Positions 34,635-47,539 of a stretch of 64,000 nucleotides of DNA are shown piece after piece; the stretch's first letter is position 1, and every line of letters begins with the position of its first letter. The notes under the pieces are model-generated. The model made no database searches and was not told the DNA's origin. It saw only the letters and a program-made list of their open reading frames with translations. The translations under genes were made by a program, and so were the position numbers. This DNA is from Citrus sinensis (Eukaryota > Streptophyta > Magnoliopsida > Sapindales > Rutaceae), in NCBI RefSeq assembly GCF_022201045.2, contig NC_068557.1, positions 28,497,501 through 28,561,500 on the forward strand, written 5' to 3'.

Positions 34635-37600
34635 CTAATCCAACTCCATGTGATCTGATTTTCTTTTCCGGTCCGAGTCATTTGCATCATCTCTTATCGG
34701 GACAGATGGGTTGGATCTCATTATGCACTTGCATGTCCTGAAAAATACAATTTATAGATTGTGTCAGACATTAAAGAAAAAAAGTGTAATGCAGAAACAA
34801 AATATACACACATGCACCAAAAGGAGATTTGGCAAACATATGGACTAAAGAGACGACCGATCGATGATAGAGAGTTAAGATTGTATATTGATCATCGATA
34901 TTAAATACAAACTAGCAAAACATGTGAGGCATAAACGAAGATCCAATGGCAAGGTGTTACAAAAAGTTTCTCTTGTGATGACCTCATAAGAAGTTTCAAG
35001 CCTCTCTGCGCCATGGTAGAGACCAGATACATACCACATCGAATTAAAACAGTTTTTCAACCAAAATATATATATATATTCCTAATCACAAAAATTAAAT
35101 GGACCCAAATAATCAATAATACAAATACTAAAAAGAGAGTATCATATGGTCAGTATAAGTGCAGTTGTTAAATCCTTCAGATGGGTGTACGAAGGGCAAA
35201 ATACCAACTTCCCTACATATAAGGGATGAACAAACCTGATGTGGATGTATATAACATAGTTGAATACAAAATGAAACACGAAGCAATTTAACAGTCAGAA
35301 ATTATCTGATACATTTAATTTTCTTTGGAGCTTGATTGACCCTTGATAAACTTGGCTGTTCTTTTAACTAGAGCAATATGTTTTTGTGCCATACACTGTC
35401 ATCTGTAGGATTTTGTGAATATTTGACTAAATTTACAGCACATACAAGTATAATTAATCCTATATATAATATCCTTATCTCTTCCAGGCATCCATATTTT
35501 GTCAAAATCTTGAACAAAAACTCTCAATGTCAAGAGTTACTAAAAGACAGATTCTCTCAACTCTCGGTGTAAAGAGTTGCATGGCATAATGAATGCATTG
35601 GAACTCACAATTTTTGCCTTTTAGCAAGTCTTGATATTAAGAGTTGCCAGTCTGGATTTTTTAACAAAATGCGGACATCTACAATTCATAATTTTCATAC
35701 ATATAGGTGCATTCACTATGAAAGAATCTCTGCCCTAAGAGCTTAATATGGATTGTATACTGCGAAATTATCTGAATCATCTATTATCCTAGTAAGGAAT
35801 GGACTGTATGTTTTGTTTACTTGTATAGGTTAGTGATGGAAAACATACAAGTCAAGAGCCTCTGATTTTCTCTTGATTTCAGTCGACCATAATATTGGAT
35901 CAGCATCTTTGGGTAATGAGTCCTGCTGTGTGACTTTTTCTCGCAGCCATTCCTCTGCTTTACTGCACTCATCAATGACCTGCAAAAAAGAACGTTCGGA
36001 TAGTAGAATGATTTACTAATAGTCATTCTATTCACCTAGAACCTATTACAGGACAAAGATCATACCGCATCTCTCACTTTGGATGGAAGTGAATGTGCTT
36101 CGACAACCTTCCGGTAGTCCATTGCACATTTTAGCAGAGCACCAGTAGCTTGAGCTCTGGCTTCTTCATCTTTGTATCGACCTTCAATTGGATCAACAAG
36201 CTATAAAATTTTGGAATTAGATAGTTATTTCAGTTAGGAAATTGATTTACATGACTCCAAAAAAAAAAAATGTACAAGCTAGTAACCTTTTTAAGATCCT
36301 CCAGCCTCTCTGCATAGACATTTTCAGATTCGTCATCTCCATCTTCATAGAGCCACTCCTCAGTGTCTCGAAGATTTCTAGAGATTCCTTCTCTCTCTGA
36401 CTCAGTGGCAAAACTCCGGTATATATTTGAAATCTGATCATATAATTTTGTTATTAATTTCAATCCTGATAGCTGTTATTTAGAAAAGGGAGGATGTTAT
36501 AGCTATTATATCTGAAATGTACCTTATCCCGCATCTCATAGACGTAGGACTCCAAGGCATTTTTCCTATCTTTGGTTCGCTCCATCTTCAAGTCCTGCTG
36601 CACCAACTGATGTTCTTTCTCAACAGCTTCAGAAAGCTCAGTCTTTGTCATTCCACCATTGACATTCTCATTAACTGGAATTTCCAGCCTTTTGAGGACC
36701 TTGCCCTTTCTATTTATCTGCAAAAGAAAATTGTACTCATAATCAACCTTCCAAATTAACACTTTTGATCCTTAGTTAGAATAAAATCAGTTCATAACAA
36801 TATGCAATATAATTAAACAAAAACATCTTCAGAGAGGCACTGTTAGGTGGGGACAACTGCTAATAATTAAGCCAGGATCATCAATCGGGCAATGCAATTT
36901 GAATTATAAAACAAACAGTTAAAGCAAGCATTTCCAAATAAATTTATTTTAATATCTTTTCACGGGGATGTTAATGGAAGTGATAAAATAATGCAAATGC
37001 AAACAAGAGTTAGATAGGACAGATATATGGTGAACTTATGAATGAAGGAACAGAAAATTTAAGATAACTGACTTCAGGATCAATTGCTGTAGCAGGTGTA
37101 TGATCAGATTTGGCATCTTCTTCTAAAGTCAAATGAGCATCCCTGGATTCCCTTCTCACAGAATCGTCCACGAATTCTTCAATTAACTGATCAAGTAGAA
37201 GTGATTAAAAACAAATCAGAGTAATTACCAGAAAAACAACAGAAGGTAAATAGTGTTGCAAGGTCCATTGATCTAACTATATACTCACTGAAGCTGACTG
37301 TACTCTCACAACCCCATCAAGGTCTAGATGTACTCTGACTTTGACTCTTGCTGTTTCCGCATGGGAAGTTTGGAAAGGCCCAATCTACAAAAATGTAAAC
37401 CATAAATTCAAGCACAAACACAGAATCTTAACAGTTAAAAACCCAAAAGAGACGATGAAATACCAAAACACATAAATACAAATGCGTCCTCTGAATAAAG
37501 ACTAATTACAGATTTCATGCAAAGAATAATAACAGACTAAATACAAATTTGTGGTAATGTTTCAGGAAATTCAATTTATAAAAATACTTGGATGGAGGAT

Positions 37601-39460
37601 ATTAATTAAGCAAGCATTGATATAAACTGAGATGGGTTTAAAAATTTAACAGTTTTGGATATCCCAAAAAAAAAACAGAAATGAAAGATGCACTACAATA
37701 TCATCATTAGGAGTGAATGCTGTGAAAATTCAGAAGCACCCAAGAAGTCAAAAGAAATTGTAAGTCTAAATTGTCAGCATTGCATTATTTCAATCAATAT
37801 ACTATTACCAAAAAATCTAGACAATCTAAATATATATGGGGAAAAGAAAAGTATGTACGAATAGAGTCATACCATAAAACTACTAATTTGAGGAGATACA
37901 ACAGATGGTAATTCATTCTGATCAGCATAGAATGCTTGCAGTTGGAAACCATTACTTCTATGCAATGTAAGAATCTTAACACTTGGAAATGGTTGGCCTT
38001 TAGGAAGAAGCACGCCATTTGAAAATGTACAAATTGGACCTTTCTCAGATGAGAATCCAATGGAGAAAGGAAAGGAATCTTGAACCTGATAACAGAAAAT
38101 TAGATATATTAAGTCTTGATATAGGCCCCATGCTCAGATACACTATCACACTGAAGAAAAGTATAATAATCAGATAGTTTGGGAGAAAAAAAGAAAGATC
38201 ATAAACGATGGAAATCATATTGATCAAATTAAAATACCAAAGAGTTTTAAAAAAACAGTGTCCATTGCACTAGAGGAAAACACAAACCTCAAACTCTCTA
38301 ACACAATATTGTGGACTGAGCATTGCGCACTGAAGAGCACAACCACGAGCAACACACTCACTTGCATTTATTGTCCGGCCAGGCTCTCTATTGAAGAGAG
38401 AATTTAACATCCTTGAAATAGCAGGTATCCGAGAACCTGAACCAACCAGCTCAACTGAATGAATTTTCTCCACATTGAGACCAGAACCAGCCAAAGCCTT
38501 CTGACAAGGAATTCTCATCCTCTCCAGAAGACTTGATGACAGCTTCTCAAATTCTTCCCTCCTAATAAAACCCTTGACATCTTTCTCATTCATCAAGCAC
38601 TCTATATTAAGTGGAGCCTCGGCGTTTGCACTCAAGACCTTCTTCAGTTTCTCGCATGATGCCCTCAGCCTAATAGATGCCTTAACATTTGTATAAACAT
38701 CAATATCATACTGCTGCTTGAACTGTGCTGCAAAATAACTAGACAAAACCTCATCGAAGTCTCTCCCTCCCAAGCTCTCATCAAATGCATGAGAAAGTAT
38801 CTTCATGTGTCCATTTTCATACGATGCAACGCAGACCTGTGTGTCACAATGACCTATGTCCACAAAAACAACATAAGTTGGACCCACATTGGAAAAATCA
38901 GTCTTGTATATACCATATCCTAGAGCAGTGGCAGTACAATCATGCATCAATCTCAATGGCTTCAAGCCAGCAATTGTTGCTGCATCCAAATAAGCACGTC
39001 TCTGAACATCTGTGAGGTAACAAGGAACCCCAATCACACAGTTTGAGATGGGAATTTTTATATTCTTCTCAGTTATCTGCTTCAAATTGGAAAGCAACAT
39101 TCCCAGTATCTGAACTGGTGTAAACTTATGAGTTTCCCCCAAGTACTCTAACATAATCAAAATTCCACCATCATGACTTTCACAGGTTTCAAATGGAAAC
39201 AACTTAAGGTCCTTTTGCACATCATCTTCCCTAAATTTCCGACCAAGCAGTCTCTTAACCTGAGAAATTGTTGATTTCGGGTTCATCATCGCAGAAGCAG
39301 CTCCAGCCGATCCCAGGAACCTCTGCTTCTCGCTAAATGACACCACAGTTGGGGTCTCACGTTTGGATTCATCGTTCAACAAAACATCCAACATTCCACC
39401 TTGCTTCACAGCCGCAATCACACAATTCTCATTTCCAATATCGAACCCCACCACACTCAT
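34635..39460 (-). CDS. HSP70-16: Heat shock 70 kDa protein 16 (HSP110/Hsp70 nucleotide-exchange type)
   Basis: Nine coding exons on the minus strand: 39460-38288, 38085-37873, 37384-37289, 37186-37073, 36717-36523, 36433-36287, 36200-36066, 35979-35849 and 34737-34635, all GT-AG and in frame, totalling 768 residues (Arabidopsis HSP70-16, At1g11660, is close in length). The ATPase domain fills exon 1: VGFDIGNENCVIAAV (phosphate 1), VFVDIGHCDTQV (phosphate 2) and VELVGSGSRIPAI (adenosine site). A divergent substrate domain follows, then an acidic, coiled C-terminal part (TEEWLYEDGDDE, a hallmark of the HSP110 branch). HSP110 proteins exchange nucleotides on Hsp70 and hold unfolded clients; the gene is thought to be cytosolic/nuclear. 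The C-terminus ends SDRKRKSDHMELD. An ATG 16 codons upstream (39508) is in frame, but family proteins start at MSVVGFD. The last intron is over 1 kb. Confidence 0.94.
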
Positions 39461-39968
39461 TCTCGCAACACTTAAAAACCAAATCCTACGGAGGTTCAAA
39501 TGCTTCACTTCAAAACCCCATAGGAATTGCTACAATTTGAGATTAACTAAAGCGATTTAGAGTGACTGAAACGTCTCAGAATTGGCTGAAAATGTTTGAA
39601 TAAGATTATATTAAAACGGGGAAAAAAACAATAGACAGATAAAGAAGTGAATATACTGATTTTAGCTTAATTAAGTGGAAACTGGTCTATTAAGTATAGA
39701 GTTGATCAGAATTTAAATTTTCTTACACTTTCTCGGCAACCAAACAGAGAAAAGACTTAAAAAGGATTGGAAACGAAAACGTTACCAGGTTTTTACCAGA
39801 CTTCAAAAAATGGAGGGACTTGTTTGGTTTAGCGAACTGGAGATTGGCATTTTTTTAAGATCGAATGCATCCTAGCAATGCGCAAAAAGAATAAACAAAC
39901 AGTGCCTTCCAAAGCGGGCTTTTGCGGAGTCGATGTCCACGTCAGCATCAAACGAGGCTCAATAATGT
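39461..39968. other. Promoter side of HSP70-16
   Basis: Presumed 5' leader and promoter (minus strand) between the start codon and the first transposon boundary. I saw no clear array of heat-shock elements (alternating nGAAn/nTTCn) and no good TATA box. Confidence 0.5.
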
Positions 39969-39977
39969 ATTAATGTA

Positions 39978-41944
39978 GGATTCTTTTATGATGCTGTAAT
40001 TGTTTTACAACATTAATAATATTTTTAATTGTGTACTATTGGATTTAATCAATTGTACATAATATTTGTAGGTAAAAATAAAAATAAAAAATAATGATAA
40101 ACGGTTAGCAAACGTGTAAGGGATGGAAAAGTTTGTAAAATAATTATGACCACCCTTAGAGTTTGAAATAATTTCACTTAAATAATATATTTTATTTAAA
40201 ATTATTTTTCAATCCCCCTTTAAATTTGAAATGTGATAATCTTTTTTAAATAAATCTTCCAAAATCTATTACCATTAAGTATAAAATATAATAGTAGGTT
40301 ATTTAACACAAATCAAATAAATAAGTTGTAATTGCAAAACTTATATATGATATAAAACTAATAAATAACACAACTAAGTACATATACTTAAAGTAAATGT
40401 CATATTTACATCAATAAACTCATTGTTGAGATTATAAAAATTACTTGATCACACGTGTTTTAATAAAATTTAATATCGTATATTAAAATACTCATTATTT
40501 TATGTAATATTAAGGGCCATTGTATAATTGATCATGAAGTATGTATCATTTTTAACACCCATTTAATATACTTATTTTCTGAACTTTATATTTATCTTAC
40601 TGTTAATATGCTTACATGGTAGGAGTTTTAAGTTTTATAAGCTTATATATTTTCATTTTATTTTCAAATATCACTTTGTTAATTTCATAAAAGTTAAATC
40701 GAACATATATTCCTAATGAGTTTTAGTTTATAAATCGTGAAAGATTATTTTATTGATATCCTTGGATTGTAATTATAAAATTTTATGTTATGAAGAGTCA
40801 TTACTTTTGTTGTGATAGGTAATAGTGACAATAAATAAAATATTACCTCCAATAATATTTACGTGGGAAAAAAAGTAAAAGAAAATCATTTATATTTTTA
40901 TATTTTTATTGACATGGTAAAAATTATATGAGCCTTATAAAATTTAACTTTCACAAGCTTGTTTTCATTTTATTTTCAAATGTCACTTTGTTAATTTCAT
41001 AAAAGTTAAATCTAACATATATTTCTAATTAACTTTAGTTTATGAATCATGAAAGATTATTTTATTATCATTATTTAATAGTAATTATAAAATTTTTATG
41101 TTACGAAGAGTCATTATTTTTATTATGATAATTAATAGTGACAATAAATAAAATATCACATCAAATAATATTTAATGGACAAAATGAGGAAAAAAAATCA
41201 TTGCATGTTTTTATATTTCCATTATAAATATATGATTTGGGATACTTTAACTTAAAATTTTGACATAATATTTGAGCCACTAATATATCATAATCTAATG
41301 GTTGATATTGAAAGTCAAAGCAACATTTCATAATGTTATATCCTCCACCATTGAATTGCATGAAATAAATAGTTTAATTTTTTGTTAAAAATTTAAATCA
41401 AAATATTTATCACTCTATAGTTATATAGACATATATATTTTTCAATAATAATTGGTGAATAAAATATTTCTCCTTTGTTGTGACTCATATAGTATTATTA
41501 ATAAAACACATATAAAATAGTTTATTGAAATGCCTTTTATTATCATTATTATTTAGGTATTAATGGTTTGTAATTAAATTCATACAATACAAATTATTAT
41601 AAGACTTTGTGTTAAATAACCTACTTGATATTATATTTTATACTTAATGGTAATTGATTTTGGAAGATTTATTTAAAAAGATTATCATATTACAAATTTA
41701 AAGGAGGGCTGCAAAGTTATTTTAAATAAAATATGATATTTAAGTGAAATTGTTTCAAACTCTAAGGGTGGTCACAATTATTTTACAAAAAATCTCCACC
41801 CACTTGAACGGTTAACAAACTGTTTACTATTATTTTAAAATTATTTTTTTAGTACAAATATTATATACCATTGATTAAATCTAATGGTTCACAATTAATA
41901 CATTATTGATGCTGTAAATTTTTTACAGCATCATAGAGGAACCC
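39978..41944. mobile_element. Non-autonomous Mutator-like element with about 335-bp inverted repeats
   Basis: Left arm 39978-40312 and right arm 41606-41944 are diverged reverse complements: ends GGATTCTTTTATGATGCTG and GGGTTCCTCTATGATGCTG, then shared blocks such as GATTTAATCAAT, ACCACCCTTAGAGTTTGAAA and AGTAGGTTATTTAACACAAA. A perfect 9-bp target-site duplication ATTAATGTA (39969-39977 and 41945-41953) flanks it, the length typical of Mutator-like transposons. The 1.3-kb centre is AT-rich, without transposase, and contains two copies of a roughly 250-bp direct repeat (about 40655-40910 and 40960-41220). Confidence 0.88.
40655..41220. repeat. Imperfect 250-bp direct repeat inside the Mutator-like element
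   Basis: Units at about 40655-40910 and 40960-41220 share long stretches (TTCATTTTATTTTCAAAT, CACTTTGTTAATTTCATAAA, AATAGTGACAATAAATAAAA). Period is about 305 bases. It is non-coding. Confidence 0.8.
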
Positions 41945-41985
41945 ATTAATGTATGGGTCCGTCATATCTTTGGAATAAGTTTATT

Positions 41986-42699
41986 GGGGATTGACACTTT
42001 TCACCTACAAAAATCAACATATATTATTTACCTCATTGTGATTTTTATAATGGTAAAAAATTTTCCTGACAACATAAATTTACAATATTATCCTTATTTT
42101 TAATTATTTTTTTATTTACATTTATTATAAATTAAATAAATTAAATAAATTACATGAATAGAAACTAAAGAAAAAATTAAGTATTAAAAATAAGAAATAT
42201 ATGTTTTGATATGAGAAAAAAATTAATAGTAAAATCTTTTTGTAATTATTTATTTTGTGAACATTTTTTTATAATAAATATTTTGTAATATTTTAAAATT
42301 AAATGTAAAAAGTATAGGCAAAATATTTTATTATTTATCTTATAATAAATTTTTATTTGTCATTCAAATTTTATTATAATAATTTTTTTATCATTTTATA
42401 ATAACTTTCTTATATATTTATTATAAGAAAATTTTCACAAAATAAATAAGTACAAGAAAAAAAATTTATTATTAATTTTTTTCTCATATCAAAACATATA
42501 TTTCTTGTTTTTAATGCTTAATTTTTTATTTAGTTTCTGTGATTTATTTGTTTATAATAAATATAAATAAAAGAGTAGTTGAAAATAAGGGTATTATTGT
42601 AAACTTATACTGTCATGAGGATTTTTGACCATTATAAAAACAGCAGGAGGAAAAATGGTATATATTAATTACTGTAGGGGATAAATTGGCAATTTCCCT
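41986..42699. mobile_element. Almost wholly palindromic long-TIR element
   Basis: A 714-bp element whose arms (about 41986-42280 and 42415-42699) are reverse complements over most of their length, leaving a short centre. Ends GGGGATTGACACTTTTCACCTAC-like and AGGGAAATTGCCAATTTATC-like fit each other. A perfect 9-bp target-site duplication AAGTTTATT lies at 41977-41985 and 42700-42708, again Mutator-like. There is no coding capacity. It begins only 41 bases after the end of the previous element. Confidence 0.88.
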
Positions 42700-42708
42700 A
42701 AGTTTATT

Positions 42709-44980
42709 ATTATTGTAAATTTGAAGAGATTTGTGGTAAATGTTGCTGTATAAATTAAATTTTGGAGAACATCGGTATTACGAAGAGTGGTAAAATTGGG
42801 TATTGGGATATAAGTTATAAAAGCAAAAGAGTTTAAGCTAGGAACAAATTAAACAGAAAGAGTTAAAAAAAAAATTTACTTTTTTACAAGGGAAAGATGC
42901 CTTTGTTTTTTAACTTAACGATTTGAAGTTATTTAGCTTAATTAATTAAGTCAATTCTAAGTATTTGTTTTTATACTTTTTGGATAATTTTAACTACACA
43001 CACAATAAAAAAAAATTGAATAAGGCAACTAAATTTTAATGTCAAATACATCTCTACGTTGTTATTTGTTTTCTATACCTACTCCAAAATTCCATGCAAA
43101 TTTACCCAAATAATATAAACTCGTCTTTTTTTTTTTTGCTGATATACCTCATCATTTTGCTAAGTTGTTTCATTCTTCAAGTTATTGATGAATTTCTATT
43201 AGTAGTAATCAAAGATATTTTTCTTAAGCTTTTTATGTAATTATATAATCTGAATTTATAAAATCTTTTTTTACTGCTTTGGATTTTAATTCATGCTTTA
43301 AGTTGTGATTTTGCGTTTATGCCTGTAGTGGTGGGAAGTGATCATCATTTTCCAATTTATATTACTTCTGCTTTTATATTTTAACATTTAATTTAGTGAG
43401 GATACAAATGTAAAAATATAAGTTATCAGTTTTTTAAAGTAAAAAAAAAAATAGTATTTATTTTTAGAAATTCTTGTCATGCAAAAAAAAGTGTCATTTA
43501 GATTTAGAGATCTATTCAGAATTTGGATTAATTTGGAGTAATTCATATTTCAAATAAAAAAAAAACAAATGCCATATAAGTATAATTACACTACATATGA
43601 TTCAATTAAGTCATTTCGGTCATAAAAAATCAACTTCAGCAATTTACTGTCATTGATCTTAATTGGGAATTTGGCTCTTATGTTAATTCTAGTTATATTT
43701 TCCTTTAAATATCTTATACCGTTTGTTAATTTGTTTAGTATATGATGAAGTGCCTATTTGGTATGTTTTATAATGGTCATAAATGTTTATTTAATTTAAT
43801 AAGGTCTTATCATTTTTGTTGTTGTTTGTTTGTTTTTTTTTTTTTTTAGTAGAGTTTTTGAAGTTTAGATAAGCTATTTTGATTATAATATCAAAAACTC
43901 AAATTTTAGGCTTTTGGGAGTAGAGGTTAATTTTTTTTTTAAATGTTAAAATATCTAAAATATCATCTACTATTTAATAACTTATTTTATTTTTTTCATA
44001 ACATAACTTTAAAAAGTTTGTCTATTAAAGTAATTTTATAAAATTTTAATAAAAATTCTCATTGACAACCAACAATTAAATTTTTTTTGGTAGAAACTTT
44101 ATTTGTAAAAGCTATAATTAAGTAAACTCTACTTAAAAAGTTGTGCCAAATGAAGCCGAAATCAATGTAGAATGCAAATTACTAATTTCGATCCCCATGT
44201 AGATTGTTGATATGGTCTACACCGGCAGTTCACTAATAACAGCATCTTTGGATCAGCACATATGTGGTGAAAATCATAAAATTTTTAATGTTTGATATGA
44301 TAATAGATTTTCTTTGAAACTTGGAGTGCTTTGAGATATGGAAAATTTTTTGAGTATGAAATTGCAATCCACATTATCATCTCCAATTTCATTTCGAGTA
44401 GTCATGGTACCGCATAAGTCTGTCTTGTTGTTGGAAGTACAAATGCACAATAAAAACATTTATTTTAAACTCATCATAATAAGGCGAATTGTACGGATTT
44501 TGAGTGACAAAATGTGACTAAAGTTGCAATCTAAAGATTTTCAAGGGACTTGTATACATTTTGAGTGGTTTTTTCTCTGTTTTTTCTTTGAAAAAAAATT
44601 CCATAATATTCAACTAGGCTTAACAATGAAAGCTGAAACATAGCTCATGATGAAGAATTAAGCTAAAGAGAGGACAGCCCAAATTTACACTTTTATGATA
44701 AGAACTTATGCTTAAATGGAGAGAGGGTCGATGCAGATGAAAGGCAGCAAGCACGTGGTGGCACGAGAATTTACATGACATATTCATCGTCATCGCGTAA
44801 AAATTGACTTGAAATTTGGCTGAGCTGTTGAGTAGACTAGATGCGGTGAATGAACACTCACTCAAGTCAAAGCAATAGCAAGGCCATGGCCCAAGAGTGA
44901 AGAGTTAATATGCATTCAACCTATTTTTAAATTAAAGCTCAGCTAGAGTTGTCATTCATGCATGAAACAAGAGTTTGTGT
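42709..44980. other. AT-rich intergenic DNA
   Basis: No gene or bounded transposon recognised. Several short ORFs (up to 81 codons, minus strand around 44620-44865) have no motif and are judged chance. Confidence 0.5.
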
Positions 44981-45830
44981 TTTTTTTTCCCCCAAATATT
45001 GATATACATTATTATTACTAATATTACATTAGAGATTATAATTGATATTTACAAATCATATTATATAATTAAACCTCGTGTACATTCAGTGGCGAATCTA
45101 GAAAAATAATTTACCGGGGGCTAAATTAAATAACAACAAAATGTAAAAATTGAAATTTGAATATATAAAATTTTTTATAACATATTTACAATTGTTCTCT
45201 ATGCGATTTCATATTTTGAAAATGTTGTGCAATAGACTTATTATCAACATTATTAAATACATCTTTTTCTACATAAACAATCAAATTATTATTCATCAAT
45301 TCATCTCTCATCCAATTCCAAAGTTTATTCTTCACAAATTTCATTGCTGAAAATGTTCTCTCTATTGTGGTTATAGAAACTAAAAGAATGAGACTTTTTG
45401 ATAATTTGATAGAGATTATTTAAAAATTTATTAATTTTTCTTTTAAACAAAAAGGGTTTTTTTTTTTTTTTTTTTCCAGTGGGGACTCAAGCCCCCACTA
45501 GTCCTACACTACATCCGCCTATGTGTACATTGATATTCTAAAGTACTTGTCTAAATTTTTAAACTATCTCTAACATCCATGGGTGTCTTATTGGATGTAT
45601 TTAATTTATTTGGGGCTATTAGAGTGGGATCCACCTTTTGAGAAATATGAGTCCAAGTAATAACAAGAATATATCTAGTGGAACATTTTTCACAATCCCT
45701 CGAGAGATACTTCACTAATAGACCGAGGGATAAGTAATTTGACCTATTCACATCCAAATCATGAATGTTTGGAATCTATATTATACAAGGAGACATTGTT
45801 TTTGTTAATTCGAATTGAAGGATGATATAA
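44981..45830 (-). mobile_element. SINE-related sequence interrupted by a hAT element
   Basis: Minus orientation: a T run (about 44981-44990) is the complement of a poly-A tail, then a body with TTGATATTTACAAATCAT like the SINE at 17.5 kb, broken at 45086 by the hAT element and resuming at 45532 with GATATTCTAAAGTACTTG, which recurs in the next SINE copy at about 45993. A tRNA-like head is not clearly preserved, and the right limit is uncertain. Confidence 0.5.
45087..45523 (-). mobile_element. hAT transposon, internally deleted, keeping the C-terminal transposase fragment
   Basis: A 437-bp element with terminal inverted repeats CAGTGGCGAATCTAG and the complement of CTACATCCGCCTATG, flanked by a perfect 8-bp target-site duplication TGTACATT (45079-45086 and 45524-45531): a textbook hAT signature. 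On the minus strand, about 45175-45365 encodes ERTFSAMKFVKNKLWN, then an acidic YVEKDVFNNVDNKSIA stretch and a stop. This is the C-terminal dimerisation region of a hAT transposase. The rest of the transposase is missing, so the copy is non-autonomous; the homology points to an autonomous relative elsewhere in the genome. Confidence 0.9.
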
Positions 45831-45845
45831 AATCGGCCAATTTCC

Positions 45846-46181
45846 AACATTAGATATTACAATTAGTATTTACGATTAGATTAATACAACTAAGATCAAT
45901 GTACACGATATCTTAATTGTATTAATCTGATCGTAAATACTAATTGTAATCTCTAATGTTGGAAATTGACCGATTTTATATCATTGAAGGATGATATTCT
46001 AAAGTACTTGCCTAAATTTTTAAACTTTTCTAACATTGAGAGGTGTATACTGTACTCACATTTTGTAAGGAATATGATTATTTCTACGGATTAAACTAAC
46101 CTCATAATACTTTTACGGAAGTTCAAACTCTTGCTCTCACACATTGTAACTGCAAGGGCTCTCCCACTAGACCAAAGACGT
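45846..46181 (-). mobile_element. tRNA-derived SINE copy with internal inverted duplication
   Basis: The head is at the right end on the minus strand: A-box-like GGTCTAGTGGGAGAGC (about 46160-46175) and B-box-like GAGTTTGAACTTCC (about 46117-46130). The body shares GATATTCTAAAGTACTTG and CTAAATTTTTAAACT with the copy at 45.5 kb. The tail part (about 45823-45895) is followed by its own reverse complement (about 45906-45984), forming a long hairpin with arms of about 70 bases and a loop of about 10. Confidence 0.65.
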
Positions 46182-47539
46182 ATTAATTGAAGTGCAGCGA
46201 ATGCCATTCCTGTCACTCGCGGCTTCCCCTTGCCACCTTCAGTTCAGCCATTGCTATTCATCAACTAGTTTTTTAACATTTTATTATTATTCATTCTATG
46301 TCCAGTTGGACGGACGGCTCTTAAAACGTGCTTGAGACTTGAGACTGTAGTGTTCATCCAGCACAGGATCGGTAACGTGCTTGCGACTTGAGACTGTAAT
46401 AATATTTGCACTGTTTTTTGCACATATTACGCACATATTCTATTACCTGTAAATGTCAATTTTTCAACATTATAATTAATAGGCCTCCCATTGGACCATA
46501 TGGGTTGCATTAGCTGGCCACTACTCAACCAATCAATTAATACAACAGCTGTGGAAAAGACATGTAGAACAGTACGGCATGAACTGGGAAGTAAGACCCT
46601 GAAATTTTGATGGACTTCGTTGATTTCCCTGCCCTGCACTTACATTGATCTTATGGACTTTCAGTAGCCCATCTCTATTATAACTAAATTTTTATCTAAC
46701 AATGGCTTCAAACAGTCAATCAAAATAAATGTAATAAATCACCTAACTTAGGATTGAAATTGAACTGATTATTATATTTTTCCAAAGTCCTCCAATATGA
46801 TTTTCTTTTTTTTTTTTCCAGAAAAAAGTGACTAGTCTTTTAACTCTCAATATATTGTATATTAATTTGCCTGCACAAGCACACACACACATATAAATCC
46901 TGTACTATATGTTAGATTCAACATACTACATTTAGTTATTTGCCGGTGGTCCGAACATATCTAATTAATGATTTCAAACAACTACGATCCAATTTGACTG
47001 ATTAATTATATAATTAATCAAATATGGCCTCCACTGCTTCTGTATCTGCGTGCGAGCAAATCCATCTTCTATCTACCAACCCACAACTCTACTGGACAGA
47101 AAGTACTATTAGATAATATATGTACCACTGTCTAAACTCGAAACTTAAATTCCCTATGCTGTTCATTTTCTTTTCAAATTAATTTCAACTAGCTTGGTCT
47201 GGTCAGTTCATTATTATTTCTGAACTACCCCAAATTTATCAGGATTTGTCATGATCTCAAACTGTCAATTGGTAGCACTGAGAATTGAAATAAGCTTGAA
47301 TTGAACATGCAAATTATCTCAAGTTGCAAGGACCAGAATATTTTGATGGTAATATATAAGCTCATATTTTTCTGGTTTTTAGAAAATCTGAAAACTGGAT
47401 AGAAAAGCTCTGTATTAATTCTGTAGAGAGTAAGAGAACAACTTAAAGCAAAACAATCATGCATGTATTGGATCATTTGCTGCCTGCAAAATAGTAATAC
47501 AGATTAATAACAAAATATAAGACAGGAGGTGGATTAGTT
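46182..47539. other. Intergenic region
   Basis: AT-rich, with a short CA run near 46870 and no gene I can support. Confidence 0.5.
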
